Assembly: GCF_030332225.1 (NCBI RefSeq)
Contig: NZ_JAOWIF010000028.1
Coordinates: 744,001-808,000 of the forward strand
Direction of reading: 5' to 3'
From: Citrobacter sp. Cu233
GTDB lineage: Bacteria; Pseudomonadota; Gammaproteobacteria; Enterobacterales; Enterobacteriaceae
DNA length: 64,000 nucleotides
Shown here: one piece after another, positions 47,731 to 58,112 of the stretch
Layout of the letters: each line of letters opens with the position of its first letter
Position numbering within the stretch: position 1 is the first letter of the stretch
Position numbers and translations under genes: made by a program
Notes under the pieces: model-generated
The model's database searches: none
Seen by the model: only the letters and a program-made list of their open reading frames with translations
What the model was told of the DNA's origin: nothing

Positions 47731-49068
47731 ATGAACACTCAAAGCACGCTGAATCTCACCCCACATTTTGCCCTGGAGGGAAGCCAGCCCTTTAAGGACA
47801 GACGCGCCACGATGCCCTGGCGCGGCGCGATCCCCGTCGCCAAAGAGCACCTGTCACAAACCTGGCAGGAGCTCCTCAGTCAGCCTACACCGGCACGTAA
47901 ACGGCTGGTGTATTTGCACATCCCTTTTTGCGCAACCCATTGTACTTTCTGTGGGTTTTATCAAAACCGGTTTGAAGAAGATCACTGCGCCCGCTACACC
48001 AACGCGCTGTTGCGCGAAATAGAGATGGAGGCCGACAGCGCATTGCATCAGTCAGCGCCCATTCACGCAGTTTATTTTGGCGGCGGTACACCGTCTGCGC
48101 TGTCAGCACGGGATCTGGCCAGAATCATCACCGCACTGCGTGAAAAGCTACCGCTCGCGCCGGACTGCGAAATCACCATCGAGGGACGGGTTCTCAATTT
48201 TGACGATGCCCGCATCGATGCCTGCCTTGACGCTGGTGCCAATCGGTTTTCGATCGGTATTCAATCCTTTAACAGCCGGATCCGCAAGAAAATGGCGCGC
48301 ACCTCGGACGGCCCGACCGCCATAGCCTTTATGCAGGGGCTGGTAAAACGGGATCGTGCCGCCGTGGTGTGCGATCTGCTGTTTGGTCTGCCAGGACAGG
48401 ACGCCAAACTGTGGGGCGACGATCTGGCGATTGCCCGCGACATCGGCCTCGACGGCGTAGATCTTTATGCGCTGAACCTGATCCCCAATACGCCGCTTGG
48501 CAAAGCGGTTGAAACCGGGCGCACAACGGTTCCCTCCCCTGCCGAACGTCGCGATCTCTATCTTCAGGGCTGCGATTTTATGGACAGCGCAGGCTGGCGT
48601 TGCATCAGTAACAGTCACTGGGCGCGAACCACGCGGGAACGCAATCTGTACAACCTGCTGATTAAACAGGGCGCTGACTGTCTGGCATTCGGCTCTGGCG
48701 CAGGGGGGTCGGTCAATGGCTATTCCTGGATGGTCGAGCGCAATCTGACCACATGGCATGAATCCATCGCCGCCGGAAAAAAACCGCTAATGATGATGAT
48801 GCGTACCGCCGAGCGCGGTTTCCAGTGGCGGCACACCCTCCAGGCCGGCATTGAAACGGCCCGCGTCCCGCTGGATGAACTGACGCCTCATGCCCAAAAA
48901 CTGGCCCCGCTACTGACCCAATGGCATCACGCAGGATTGACGCGAGATGCCAGCACCTGTTTGCGCCTGACCAATGAAGGGCGTTTTTGGGCGAGCAATA
49001 TTTTGCAGTCTCTTGATGAACTGATTCAGACACTTAACGCGCCGCGTATTGCGGTAGAGCAACCATAA
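47731..49068 (+). CDS. chuW: ChuW-like radical SAM heme-degrading methyltransferase (anaerobilin synthase)
   Basis: 445-residue HemW/HemN-like radical SAM protein. The cluster motif is CATHCTFC (Cys67, Cys71, Cys74); FGGGTPSAL and GANRFSIGIQSFN are conserved SAM-fold parts. Not HemN or HemW: it lies in a heme-uptake operon next to chuX and chuY. E. coli O157 ChuW opens the heme ring without oxygen, yielding anaerobilin and free iron. Here it appears to be the operon's only heme-breaking enzyme. Confidence 0.9.
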   Translation: MNTQSTLNLTPHFALEGSQPFKDRRATMPWRGAIPVAKEHLSQTWQELLSQPTPARKRLVYLHIPFCATHCTFCGFYQNRFEEDHCARYTNALLREIEMEADSALHQSAPIHAVYFGGGTPSALSARDLARIITALREKLPLAPDCEITIEGRVLNFDDARIDACLDAGANRFSIGIQSFNSRIRKKMARTSDGPTAIAFMQGLVKRDRAAVVCDLLFGLPGQDAKLWGDDLAIARDIGLDGVDLYALNLIPNTPLGKAVETGRTTVPSPAERRDLYLQGCDFMDSAGWRCISNSHWARTTRERNLYNLLIKQGADCLAFGSGAGGSVNGYSWMVERNLTTWHESIAAGKKPLMMMMRTAERGFQWRHTLQAGIETARVPLDELTPHAQKLAPLLTQWHHAGLTRDASTCLRLTNEGRFWASNILQSLDELIQTLNAPRIAVEQP

Positions 49069-49080
49069 CAGGAGTGAAGT

Positions 49081-49575
49081 ATGAGCCATGTCTCTTTACA
49101 GGATTTTTTGAAAACTGAGCCGGACGGTACGCTGGAAGCTATCGCGGCCCGGTACAACACCACGCTGCTGGAGGTGGTGAAAAGTCTCCCCTCCCCGACG
49201 CTGGTTTCCGGCGATCAGTTTGATACCGTCTGGGAAACCGTCAGCGAATGGGGCAAAGTCACTACCCTGGTCCATACTGCTGATGTCATTCTGGAATTTA
49301 CCGGTGAATTACCTTCCGGATTCCACCGCCACGGTTACTTCAACCTGCGCGGCAAAAAAGGCATGACCGGTCATATCAAGGCAGAAAACTGCACGCATAT
49401 TGCCCTGATTGAACGCAAATTTATGGGCATGGACACCGCGTCCATTCTCTTCTTTAACCAGGCGGGTAGCGCTATGTTCAAAATTTTCCTTGGTCGGGAT
49501 GAGCATCGCCAGCTACTGGCCGAGCAGATCAGTGCCTTTCACGCGCTGTCTTCATCCTTAAAGGAACATGCCTGA
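49081..49575 (+). CDS. chuX: ChuX/HutX heme-utilisation protein
   Basis: 164-residue cytosolic protein of the ChuX/HutX family, heme-binding carrier with a fold like half of a HemS/ChuS protein. Motifs VKSLPSPTLVSGDQFDTVWE, GFHRHGYFNLRGKKGMTGHI and ALIERKFMGMDTASILFFNQ are typical. It probably hands heme to ChuW. Overlaps chuY by one base (TGATG). Confidence 0.92.
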   Translation: MSHVSLQDFLKTEPDGTLEAIAARYNTTLLEVVKSLPSPTLVSGDQFDTVWETVSEWGKVTTLVHTADVILEFTGELPSGFHRHGYFNLRGKKGMTGHIKAENCTHIALIERKFMGMDTASILFFNQAGSAMFKIFLGRDEHRQLLAEQISAFHALSSSLKEHA

Positions 49576-50198
49576 TGGCTCCATGGCTCATTTTTGGTGC
49601 GGGTGGTAGCGGCGTCGGCGCAAAAACGCTGGCACTCGCACTGGCGGAACAACGCCCGGTGATTGCCGTCGTTCGCAACGCGCAGGTCGCTGCCGGGTTA
49701 CAGGAAAAAGGTGTGCAGGTCTTCATTGGCGACGCCTGCGACAGCCAGGTCACCGCCTGTGCCTGTCGCGCTGCTGGTCAACATGCGACGGTGATCTCCT
49801 CCATGGGCGGTGCCCACGATTATCTGGCGCACAGAACCGTCATTGATGAAGCAGAAAAAGCGGAGATCAAACGCATGATTCTGGTGACGTCGCTGGGCTG
49901 TGGCGACAGTTGGCTCTTTTTATCCCCACACGCCAGGGCCGCATTTGGTCAGGCGGTACGGGAAAAATCGTTGGCTGAAAGCTGGCTACAAACCAGTCAA
50001 CTGGACTACGCCATTCTCCGCCCCGGCGGTTTGCTGAACGGTGCTGCCACAGGCCAGGCGCAACGGATACAGGCCCGGGAGTGTCATGGTTTTGTGATGC
50101 GTGCAGATGTTGCAAAGCACATTCACGAACTGGCTACAGCCCCGTCACTCAATAACCAGATTTACAGTTTGGTTGAGCCAGGACTCAAACCTGCGTAA
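49575..50198 (+). CDS. chuY: ChuY anaerobilin reductase-like NAD(P)-binding protein
   Basis: 207-residue Rossmann-fold protein (WLIFGAGGSGVGAKTLALALAE) of the atypical SDR type. E. coli O157 ChuY reduces anaerobilin made by ChuW, using NAD(P)H. Placement directly after chuW-chuX supports the same job. Coupled to chuX by stop/start overlap. Confidence 0.87.
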   Translation: MAPWLIFGAGGSGVGAKTLALALAEQRPVIAVVRNAQVAAGLQEKGVQVFIGDACDSQVTACACRAAGQHATVISSMGGAHDYLAHRTVIDEAEKAEIKRMILVTSLGCGDSWLFLSPHARAAFGQAVREKSLAESWLQTSQLDYAILRPGGLLNGAATGQAQRIQARECHGFVMRADVAKHIHELATAPSLNNQIYSLVEPGLKPA

Positions 50199-50237
50199 AC
50201 CCCTCGCGGCGCGGGAACGTCGCGCCGCAAAGACGTT

Positions 50238-51242
50238 ATGGAGCGTTGCGTGCTTAAGGACTCGCTTTCTTCCGTCAGCATTCTGACGGTTCTTTCTCTC
50301 TTGCTGGTCGCTCTGATGCTCTTCGGTGCCAGCCAGGGCGCGCTGAACATTAGTTTCAGCGCGCTGTTCAACGACGAATACCGTGACATCTGGTTGAACA
50401 TCCGCTTGCCCCGCGTATTGCTGGCCGTTCTGGTAGGCGCGGCGCTGGCGACGGCAGGGGTCATCATGCAGGGGCTTTTTCGCAATCCGATGGCCGATCC
50501 TGGCCTGCTTGGCGTCAGCAGCGGCTCCGCGCTGATGGTCGGCATCGCGATAGTTATCCCCTTTTCGTTTCCAGTTGTTCTGGTGCTGTATGAACAGATG
50601 ATTTTTGCCGTCGCGGGCAGCATGGTGGTCTGCACGATTATTTTCCTGATAAGCCAGCGTCATAGCCACGGCGGAATGATGCAACTGTTGTTAGCCGGTA
50701 TCGCTATCAATGCTCTGTGCGGTTCGGCTATTGGCGTGCTGAGCTATGTGGGCGACGAGCAGCAGCTACGTCAACTTACGCTGTGGATGATGGGCAATCT
50801 CGGCCAGGCCCAGTGGCCAACGCTGCTGGTTGCCAGCACGTTTGTTCTGCCTGCCATTGCTGTCACCGTCTGTATGGCGGGAACGCTTAATTTGCTGCAA
50901 CTGGGGGATGAAGAAGCGCATTACCTCGGCGTGAACGTCAAACGTAAGCGCCAGCAATTACTGTTGCTTAGTTCGCTACTGGTTGGCGCTGCCGTTTCCG
51001 TCAGCGGCGTAATTGGCTTTATTGGCCTGGTGATCCCGCATCTGATCAGAATGACTACCGGCGCCGATCATCGCTGGTTGATTCCCTGCTCTACGCTGGC
51101 GGGCGCCTGTTTACTCCTGATTGCCGATACACTGGCCCGTACTCTGGTGCAGCCTGCCGAAATGCCCGTTGGCCTGTTAACCAGCCTGATCGGTGGACCG
51201 TATTTTCTGTGGTTAATACTGCGTAGCCGGAGGATGTCATGA
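50238..51242 (+). CDS. hmuU: Heme ABC transporter permease (ChuU/HmuU-like)
   Basis: 334-residue FecCD/BtuC-family permease with about nine to ten membrane helices. Family blocks [42 protein letters not shown] and [24 protein letters not shown] (the ATPase contact loop) are clear. ATG 50238 or GTG at codon 5 could start it. Overlaps hmuV by 4 bp. Confidence 0.92.
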   Translation: MERCVLKDSLSSVSILTVLSLLLVALMLFGASQGALNISFSALFNDEYRDIWLNIRLPRVLLAVLVGAALATAGVIMQGLFRNPMADPGLLGVSSGSALMVGIAIVIPFSFPVVLVLYEQMIFAVAGSMVVCTIIFLISQRHSHGGMMQLLLAGIAINALCGSAIGVLSYVGDEQQLRQLTLWMMGNLGQAQWPTLLVASTFVLPAIAVTVCMAGTLNLLQLGDEEAHYLGVNVKRKRQQLLLLSSLLVGAAVSVSGVIGFIGLVIPHLIRMTTGADHRWLIPCSTLAGACLLLIADTLARTLVQPAEMPVGLLTSLIGGPYFLWLILRSRRMS

Positions 51243-52009
51243 TCGTCGCAGAAAATCTGGTCTACCACATTCAGGGGAGACGACTGACCGACGATGTTTC
51301 CCTGACGCTACCCCAAGGAGAGATCATCGCGATCCTTGGCCCGAATGGCGCCGGGAAATCGACGCTGCTACGCCAGCTTACGGGTTATCTGCAACCTCAC
51401 AGTGGGCGCTGTAGCTTATTCGGCAAGCCGTTGGATGAATGGTCGATTACCGAGCTGGCAAAAACCCGTGCGGTGATGCGCCAGAATAGTCATATGGCCT
51501 TCCCGTTTAGCGTTCAGGAGGTCATTCGCATGGGCAGGCATCCGTATCGCACGCGCAATACGGGCGATGAAACGGCGCATATCATGACGTTGTGTGATTG
51601 CCAGGCGCTGGCCGCGCGCGATTATCGGCATCTGTCGGGAGGAGAACAACAGCGGGTACAGCTGGCGCGTCTGCTGGTTCAGCTTTGGGAGCCCGAACCT
51701 GTGCCAAAATGGTTGTTTCTCGATGAACCCACCTCCGCCCTGGATATTCACCACCAGCAACACCTTTTTCGTCTGCTGCGTCGTCTGGTGCGTGAACGAC
51801 AGTTTAGCGTCTGCTGCGTCCTGCACGATCTCAACCTCGCGGCGCGTTATGCCGACCGCGTGGTATTGATGGAACGCGGCAGGATCGTTGATAACGGGTA
51901 TCCGCAGGATGTCCTGAAGCAACGGTCGCTGAACGCGCTGTACGGTGCCGATCTCACGGTCATAAATGAACCGGAGCATCGAACGCCGCTTATCGTCCTC
52001 AATCAATAA
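51239..52009 (+). CDS. hmuV: HmuV heme ABC transporter ATPase
   Basis: 256-residue ATPase: Walker [13 protein letters not shown], signature LSGGEQQR, Walker [13 protein letters not shown], switch [13 protein letters not shown]. The sequence matches HmuV-type heme importers, powering uptake of heme through HmuU. Last gene of the operon, followed by a strong terminator. Confidence 0.93.
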   Translation: MIVAENLVYHIQGRRLTDDVSLTLPQGEIIAILGPNGAGKSTLLRQLTGYLQPHSGRCSLFGKPLDEWSITELAKTRAVMRQNSHMAFPFSVQEVIRMGRHPYRTRNTGDETAHIMTLCDCQALAARDYRHLSGGEQQRVQLARLLVQLWEPEPVPKWLFLDEPTSALDIHHQQHLFRLLRRLVRERQFSVCCVLHDLNLAARYADRVVLMERGRIVDNGYPQDVLKQRSLNALYGADLTVINEPEHRTPLIVLNQ

Positions 52010-52014
52010 CAGAC

Positions 52015-52047
52015 CGGGAACGCTCTGACGTAACGTTCCCGTTTTTT
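52015..52047 (+). terminator. Terminator of the heme operon
   Basis: CGGGAACG (52015-52022) and CGTTCCCG (52034-52041) followed by six T residues, 6 bp after hmuV. Confidence 0.92.
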
Positions 52048-52086
52048 CCCCTTCGCCCCCTTTTTTCATCTTTTCTAAAAACGCCC

Positions 52087-52117
52087 TTGACCTTCCCCTT
52101 GCTGGAAGGTTTAACCT
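52087..52117 (+). promoter_or_regulatory. CueR-dependent copA promoter
   Basis: -35 TTGACC (52087-52092) and -10 TAACCT (52112-52117) with the long 19-bp spacer typical of MerR-family promoters; the inverted repeat CCTTCCCCTTGCTGGAAGG (52091-52109) is the CueR box known from E. coli copA. Confidence 0.93.
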
Positions 52118-52156
52118 TTATCACAGTCAGTTAATCCTGCAATCAAGGAGTTGGTT

Positions 52157-52368
52157 ATGTCTCAAACAATCGATCTAACCCTGGACGGTTTGTCCTGTGG
52201 TCACTGCGTAAAACGCGTTAAAGAAAGTCTGGAACAACGTCCGGATGTTGAGCAAGCGGATGTCACCGTGACAGAGGCGCATGTTACCGGGAGCGCCAGC
52301 GCAGAAGCGCTGATTGAAACCATCAAACAAGCCGGTTACGGGGCGGAGTTAAGCCACCCAAAGGCTAA
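52157..52368 (+). CDS. CopA(Z): 70-residue copper chaperone by programmed -1 frameshift
   Basis: The slippery heptamer CCCAAAG (52357-52363) lies in the copA frame as C-CCA-AAG. A -1 slip reads CCC-AAA, then GGC (Gly) and TAA at 52366-52368, giving a 70-residue protein that contains only the first metal-binding domain (Cys14-Cys17). This is the same product length and signal as the CopA(Z) chaperone described for E. coli copA. A stimulatory RNA structure downstream is expected but I did not fold it. Confidence 0.72.
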
Positions 52369-54658
52369 ACCGCTGACGGAGTCATCAATCCCGTCGGAAG
52401 CACTGGCAGCGGTCCCTTCCGAGCTTCCGGCAGCTACGGCTGATGATGACAGCCAACAGTTGCTGTTAAACGGCATGAGCTGCGCCAGTTGTGTGACCCG
52501 TGTACAAAATGCATTGCAAAGCGTACCGGGTGTCACCCAGGCACGGGTAAACCTGGCGGAACGCACTGCGCTGGTAATGGGCAGTGCCTCCGCCGCAGAT
52601 TTAGTCCAGGCGGTGGAAAAAGCCGGCTATGGTGCAGAAGCGATCGAAGACGACGCTAAGCGCCGCGAACGCCAGCAGGAAACCGCCGTGGCAACCATGA
52701 AGCGTTTTCGCTGGCAGGCGGCCGTCGCGCTGCTGCTGGGTATCCCGGTGATGGTATGGGGCATGATTGGCGATAACATGATGGTGAGCGATGACAACCG
52801 CAGCCTATGGCTGGTCATTGGTCTGGCAACACTCGCCATCATGGTCTTCGCAGGCGGTCACTTCTACCGCAGTGCCTGGAAGAGCCTGATGAATGGCACC
52901 GCAACCATGGATACTCTGGTTGCGCTGGGCACGGGCGTCGCCTGGCTCTATTCCATGAGCGTCAACCTCTGGCCGCAATGGTTCCCGATGGAAGCACGGC
53001 ATCTCTATTATGAAGCCAGCGCCATGATTATCGGTCTGATTAACCTTGGCCATATGCTGGAAGCCCGCGCCCGCCAACGCTCTTCCAAAGCGCTGGAAAA
53101 ACTACTCGATTTAACACCGCCAACCGCACGTGTCGTAACCGATGACGGTGAAAAAAGCGTACCACTGGCCGATGTACAGTCAGGTATGTTGCTACGTCTG
53201 ACTACCGGCGATCGCGTTCCGGTCGATGGCGAAATTACGCAGGGCGAAGCCTGGCTGGATGAAGCGATGCTGACCGGCGAACCGATCCCGCAACAAAAAG
53301 GAGAAGGTGATAGCGTCCATGCCGGTACTGTGGTTCAGGATGGCAGCGTGCTGTTCCGCGCCAGTGCCGTCGGCAGCCACACGACGTTATCGCGTATTAT
53401 TCGCATGGTGCGTCAGGCGCAAAGCAGTAAGCCCGAGATTGGTAAGCTGGCCGACCGGATTTCCTCGGTATTCGTTCCGGTGGTGGTAGTGATTGCGCTG
53501 GTGAGTGCAGCAATTTGGTACTTCTTTGGCCCGGCGCCACAAATTGTTTATACGCTGGTGATTGCCACCACCGTACTGATTATTGCCTGTCCTTGTGCGC
53601 TGGGTCTGGCAACGCCGATGTCGATTATTTCCGGGGTTGGTCGTGCCGCTGAGTTTGGTGTGCTGGTACGTGATGCCGATGCGCTGCAGCGCGCCAGCAC
53701 GCTTGATACCGTCGTCTTTGACAAGACTGGTACGCTGACCGAGGGTAAACCGCAGGTTGTCGCCATCAAAACGTTTGGCAATACCGATGAAGCGCTGGCT
53801 GTTCGCCTGGCTGCGGCCCTTGAACAGGGTTCCAGCCATCCGCTGGCCCGCGCGATCCTCGACAAAGCGGGCGATGTTACGCTGTCGCAGGTCAATGGTT
53901 TCCGTACGCTGCGTGGTTTAGGCGTCAGCGGCGAAGCGGAAGGTCATACGCTGCTGCTGGGCAACCAGGCGCTGCTCAATGAGCAGCAGGTCGATACCAC
54001 AGAAATGGAGGCTGAAATCACCGCTCAGGCTTCCCAGGGCTCAACTCCGGTGCTGTTGGCCATTGACGGGCAAGCGGCAGCCTTGTTAGCGGTACGTGAT
54101 CCACTGCGTAGCGACAGCGTGGCAGCGCTCCAGCGCCTGCACCGCGCCGGGTATCGTCTGGTGATGCTCACCGGTGATAACCCAACTACAGCCAATGCCA
54201 TTGCCAAAGAAGCAGGTATTGATGAGGTGATAGCCGGCGTTCTGCCAGACGGTAAGGCCGAGGCGATTAAGCGTCTGCAGAGCCAGGGGCGTCAGGTCGC
54301 CATGGTCGGTGACGGCATTAACGATGCGCCTGCGCTGGCTCAGGCCGATGTAGGGATCGCCATGGGGGGCGGCAGCGATGTGGCAATTGAAACCGCTGCG
54401 ATCACGCTGATGCGTCATAGCCTGATGGGCGTTGCAGATGCGCTCTCTATCTCGCGAGCAACGCTGCGTAATATGAAGCAGAACCTGCTCGGCGCATTTA
54501 TCTACAACAGCATCGGTATCCCCGTCGCCGCCGGGATTCTGTGGCCGTTCACTGGAACCTTGCTGAACCCGGTCGTTGCCGGAGCGGCAATGGCACTTTC
54601 TTCCATTACCGTGGTGAGCAACGCTAACCGACTTCTGCGCTTCAAACCGAAAGAGTAA
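52157..54658 (+). CDS. copA: CopA Cu(I)-exporting P1B-type ATPase
   Basis: 833-residue inner-membrane pump that drives Cu(I) (and Ag(I)) from cytosol to periplasm. Two N-terminal heavy-metal domains with CxxC at Cys14/Cys17 and Cys109/Cys112, eight membrane helices, CPC at 478-480 in the transport site, phosphorylated Asp522 ([11 protein letters not shown]), TGDNPTTA and [10 protein letters not shown]. Start at 52157 ([11 protein letters not shown]) is the E. coli start; two extra codons upstream are possible. The leader up to codon 69 also encodes a frameshift product (see next entry). Confidence 0.97.
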   Translation: MSQTIDLTLDGLSCGHCVKRVKESLEQRPDVEQADVTVTEAHVTGSASAEALIETIKQAGYGAELSHPKAKPLTESSIPSEALAAVPSELPAATADDDSQQLLLNGMSCASCVTRVQNALQSVPGVTQARVNLAERTALVMGSASAADLVQAVEKAGYGAEAIEDDAKRRERQQETAVATMKRFRWQAAVALLLGIPVMVWGMIGDNMMVSDDNRSLWLVIGLATLAIMVFAGGHFYRSAWKSLMNGTATMDTLVALGTGVAWLYSMSVNLWPQWFPMEARHLYYEASAMIIGLINLGHMLEARARQRSSKALEKLLDLTPPTARVVTDDGEKSVPLADVQSGMLLRLTTGDRVPVDGEITQGEAWLDEAMLTGEPIPQQKGEGDSVHAGTVVQDGSVLFRASAVGSHTTLSRIIRMVRQAQSSKPEIGKLADRISSVFVPVVVVIALVSAAIWYFFGPAPQIVYTLVIATTVLIIACPCALGLATPMSIISGVGRAAEFGVLVRDADALQRASTLDTVVFDKTGTLTEGKPQVVAIKTFGNTDEALAVRLAAALEQGSSHPLARAILDKAGDVTLSQVNGFRTLRGLGVSGEAEGHTLLLGNQALLNEQQVDTTEMEAEITAQASQGSTPVLLAIDGQAAALLAVRDPLRSDSVAALQRLHRAGYRLVMLTGDNPTTANAIAKEAGIDEVIAGVLPDGKAEAIKRLQSQGRQVAMVGDGINDAPALAQADVGIAMGGGSDVAIETAAITLMRHSLMGVADALSISRATLRNMKQNLLGAFIYNSIGIPVAAGILWPFTGTLLNPVVAGAAMALSSITVVSNANRLLRFKPKE

Positions 54659-54662
54659 CCCT

Positions 54663-54699
54663 TTGCCGGATGGCGCTATCAACTACGCCATCCGGCAAT
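54663..54699. repeat. REP palindrome after copA
   Basis: TTGCCGGATGGCG and CGCCATCCGGCAA, perfect 13-bp arms, just past the copA stop. Confidence 0.75.
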
Positions 54700-54758
54700 T
54701 CACACATTGCGACTTTTCCAGCCACGCGCTAGCATGGCTTTACACTTAGGGAGGTCGT

Positions 54759-55551
54759 ATGGATTTGTTATACCGGGTAAAAGCATTATGGTCTGCACTG
54801 CGCGGTAACCATTATACCTGGCCGGCCATCGATATCTCTTTGCCTGGCAACCGCCATTTTCATCTGATTGGCAGCATTCATATGGGTAGCCGGGGGATGG
54901 CCCCTCTGCCTGCCAGGTTACTGAAAAAACTCAGCCGCGCTGACGCACTGATTGTCGAAGCCGATGTCTCCGGTGACGATGCGCCGTTTGCCAATCTTCC
55001 GGTTTTTGCTGCTCTGGAAGAACGTATCAGCGAAGCGCAGTTGCGCAATCTGCAAAAAGTTTCTGGCGATCTTGGTATTTCCCCTTCCCTGTTTTCGACT
55101 CAACCCCTGTGGCAAATAGCCATGATCTTACAAGCCACGCAGGCGCAACAGCTGGGATTACGGGCGGAATATGGCATTGACTACCAACTGCTCAAAGCGG
55201 CTAAACAGACGCAAAAACCCATTATTGAACTGGAAGGCGCCTCCAGCCAAATCGACCTGTTATGCCAGTTGCCTGATAACGGTTTGGCTTTGCTCGACGA
55301 TACCCTGACGCACTGGCACACCAACGCCAGGTTGCTGCAACAAATGATGGGGTGGTGGCTTGAATCACCACCACAAAATGGCGAACTCACATTACCCAAC
55401 ACATTCAGCCAGTCGTTATATGACGTACTCATGCACCAGCGTAATGAGGCCTGGCGGGACAAACTCAGGGCAATGCCTGCGGGCCACTATGTGGTCGCTG
55501 TCGGCGCACTGCATCTGTATGGAGAGGGAAACTTACCGGAGATGATGCGAT

Positions 55552-55553
<2 letters not shown>
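54759..55553 (+). CDS. ybaP: YbaP TraB/PrgY-family protein
   Basis: 264-residue protein of the TraB/PrgY/GumN family, thought to be metallopeptidase-like from two GxxH motifs: GSIHMGSRGM near the N-terminus and VGALHLYGEGN near the C-terminus, with Glu in VEADVSGD. Standard length. Function in enterobacteria is not defined. Its stop codon is overlapped on the opposite strand by the terminator of chiX. Confidence 0.9.
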
Positions 55554-56234
<681 letters not shown>

Positions 56235-56244
56235 GTACCCGTAG

Positions 56245-56275
56245 GCCGGATAAGGTGCTTGCACCGCCATCCGGC
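56245..56275. repeat. REP-like palindrome between ybaK and ushA
   Basis: GCCGGATAAGGTG ... GCCATCCGGC between convergent genes. Confidence 0.65.
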
Positions 56276-56286
56276 ACTCCGCCCTG

Positions 56287-57939
56287 TTACTGCCAGGTCA
56301 CTTCACCCTTCGGCTCATACATACTGGCATCCAGCGGTGAGTTTTTCTGCACGTACTCTTTCAGCACTTCCGCATCAATAAACCCGGTATTCACATAGCC
56401 GGGTTTGTTATCAATACGCGGATAGCCATCACCGCCGGTAGCGTTGAAGCTCAGCGTTGCCATGCGATAGGTTTTAGCCGGGTCAACAGCTTCACCCTTG
56501 ATTTTCAAATCGTTAAGCTTGCCGTCTTTCGCCACAAAGCTGACGTTGGCAAACTGTGGGTACGCCCCCGAGTCTGGCTTCATCTGAGCCACGGCGGTCA
56601 GATAGTCAATAACCTCCTTCCCGCTCATATCGGCATACACTACGATGTTGCCGAACGGTTGTACCTTCAGCACGCTCTTATAGGTGATATCGCCGCCTTC
56701 GATGGAGTCACGGATACCGCCACCGCTCATCACGCCAAAATCAGCGCTGGTTCGCGCCATTTGCGCAGCCAGCAGCAGACGTCCCATATTGGTCTGCACA
56801 AAACGGACTTTACTGCGATCCCCTTCCAGACGCGCATTGACACTGCCAATTTTAACATCCAACTGCGCTTTGCCTTTATTCTGGAATGGTGTCAGTAACG
56901 ACAGCATTTGCTGGTTTTCAGCAATTTCTGGGGTGTAAAGTACGCGCTCACTTTTACCGTTATTCCAGGTCACTTTTTTCTTCAGGTTTACCGGAATGAG
57001 TTGGTAGTTGACCATTTTCATTTCGCCATTGCGGAATTCAAAGTCCGCCCGGCCAACGTATTTACCCCACTCATGCGCCTGCACAATCCAGATACCGTTT
57101 TGCTTATCTGGTGCACATGGCGTACCCGGTACGTAATCAACCTGCTTTTTGTTTTCCGATGCCATGCACACCGGATCCTGTGAGTGACCACCCACAATCA
57201 TCGCCAGCGCCCCGGTGGGCAGGCTACGCGCCATTTCCACATCGCCCGGTGCGTTCGAGCCGTGATTGCCGTTGTCATAATGCCCCATATGCGTGGTAGC
57301 GATGATGATGTCTGGCTTTTCATTCATATTGAGTTCCTGGATAACCAGCTTTGCTTCTTCCGCAGGTTTGCGAAACTCAATATCGGTGAAGAACTCCGGG
57401 TTGCCAATTTTCGCCGTATCATCGGTTGTTAAACCAAGAACCGCGATTTTTAAATCCTGGCGCTTAAAAATAGCCCACGGCTTAAACAAGCGTTCGCCAG
57501 TGCTTTTTTGATAGATATTGGCGGAGAGAAAAGGAAACTTCGCCCACTTTTCCTGCTGGCGCAATACGGTGAGCGGATTATCAAATTCGTGGTTACCCAC
57601 CGCCATCGCATCATAACCAATCAGATTCATTCCACGAAAATCAGGTTCTGCATCCTGGAGATCGGATTCTGGTACGCCGGTATTAATATCACCGCCGGAA
57701 AGTAGCAGTACGCTTCCCCCTTCTTCAGCGACCTCTTTACGAATACCGTCCACCAGCGTTTTTTGTGCGGAAAGCCCGTATTCGCCGTATTCACTGCGCC
57801 AGAAGTGACCGTGGTGATCGTTGGTATGCAGAATGGTTATCTTGTAGGTTTTATCTTTTTCGTACGCCTGAGCAGGCTGACCTGCCAGCGCAAATGCGGC
57901 CAATAACGCCAGCGCCACACCCCGTGTTAAAAATTTCAT
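56287..57939 (-). CDS. ushA: UshA periplasmic UDP-sugar hydrolase / 5'-nucleotidase
   Basis: 550-residue periplasmic enzyme hydrolysing nucleotides and UDP-sugars for nucleoside salvage. Signal peptide of 25 residues (PAQA-YEKDK), metallophosphoesterase domain with Asp41 and His43 (HTNDHHGHF), GGDINTG, VGNHEFDNP and GGHSQDP, and a C-terminal substrate domain (GDGYPRIDNKPGY). Start 57939 is the family start. Divergent from fsr. Confidence 0.96.
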   Translation of the reverse strand: MKFLTRGVALALLAAFALAGQPAQAYEKDKTYKITILHTNDHHGHFWRSEYGEYGLSAQKTLVDGIRKEVAEEGGSVLLLSGGDINTGVPESDLQDAEPDFRGMNLIGYDAMAVGNHEFDNPLTVLRQQEKWAKFPFLSANIYQKSTGERLFKPWAIFKRQDLKIAVLGLTTDDTAKIGNPEFFTDIEFRKPAEEAKLVIQELNMNEKPDIIIATTHMGHYDNGNHGSNAPGDVEMARSLPTGALAMIVGGHSQDPVCMASENKKQVDYVPGTPCAPDKQNGIWIVQAHEWGKYVGRADFEFRNGEMKMVNYQLIPVNLKKKVTWNNGKSERVLYTPEIAENQQMLSLLTPFQNKGKAQLDVKIGSVNARLEGDRSKVRFVQTNMGRLLLAAQMARTSADFGVMSGGGIRDSIEGGDITYKSVLKVQPFGNIVVYADMSGKEVIDYLTAVAQMKPDSGAYPQFANVSFVAKDGKLNDLKIKGEAVDPAKTYRMATLSFNATGGDGYPRIDNKPGYVNTGFIDAEVLKEYVQKNSPLDASMYEPKGEVTWQ

Positions 57940-58112
57940 GAACTCTCCCTGAGCCAATATCAACGACTGAAATTACAATGATATGAAATAATAGTCGAAA
58001 ATGTTTTCAGAAATGAGACTTCCTTCAAACACCTTCCGCAGGTATGTTAGGCAAGTAATAATAACAAATTAGATTACCCTCATAATCGCAACCCAAACAG
58101 AAGTGACTTTCT

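Noticed and set aside
47107-47850. 247-codon minus-strand frame opposite hmuT and chuW
   Set aside because: It crosses two genuine genes on the other strand and has a low-complexity, Arg/His-rich composition typical of shadow frames.
47731-49068. HemN/HemW coproporphyrinogen oxidase reading of the radical SAM gene
   Set aside because: Neighbouring chuX and chuY genes and the overall pattern fit ChuW; annotation as HemN would ignore the heme-uptake context.
50145-50684. 179-codon minus-strand frame opposite hmuU
   Set aside because: Composition is dominated by Gln, Asn, His and Arg, the expected reverse complement of hydrophobic helices; no start signal.
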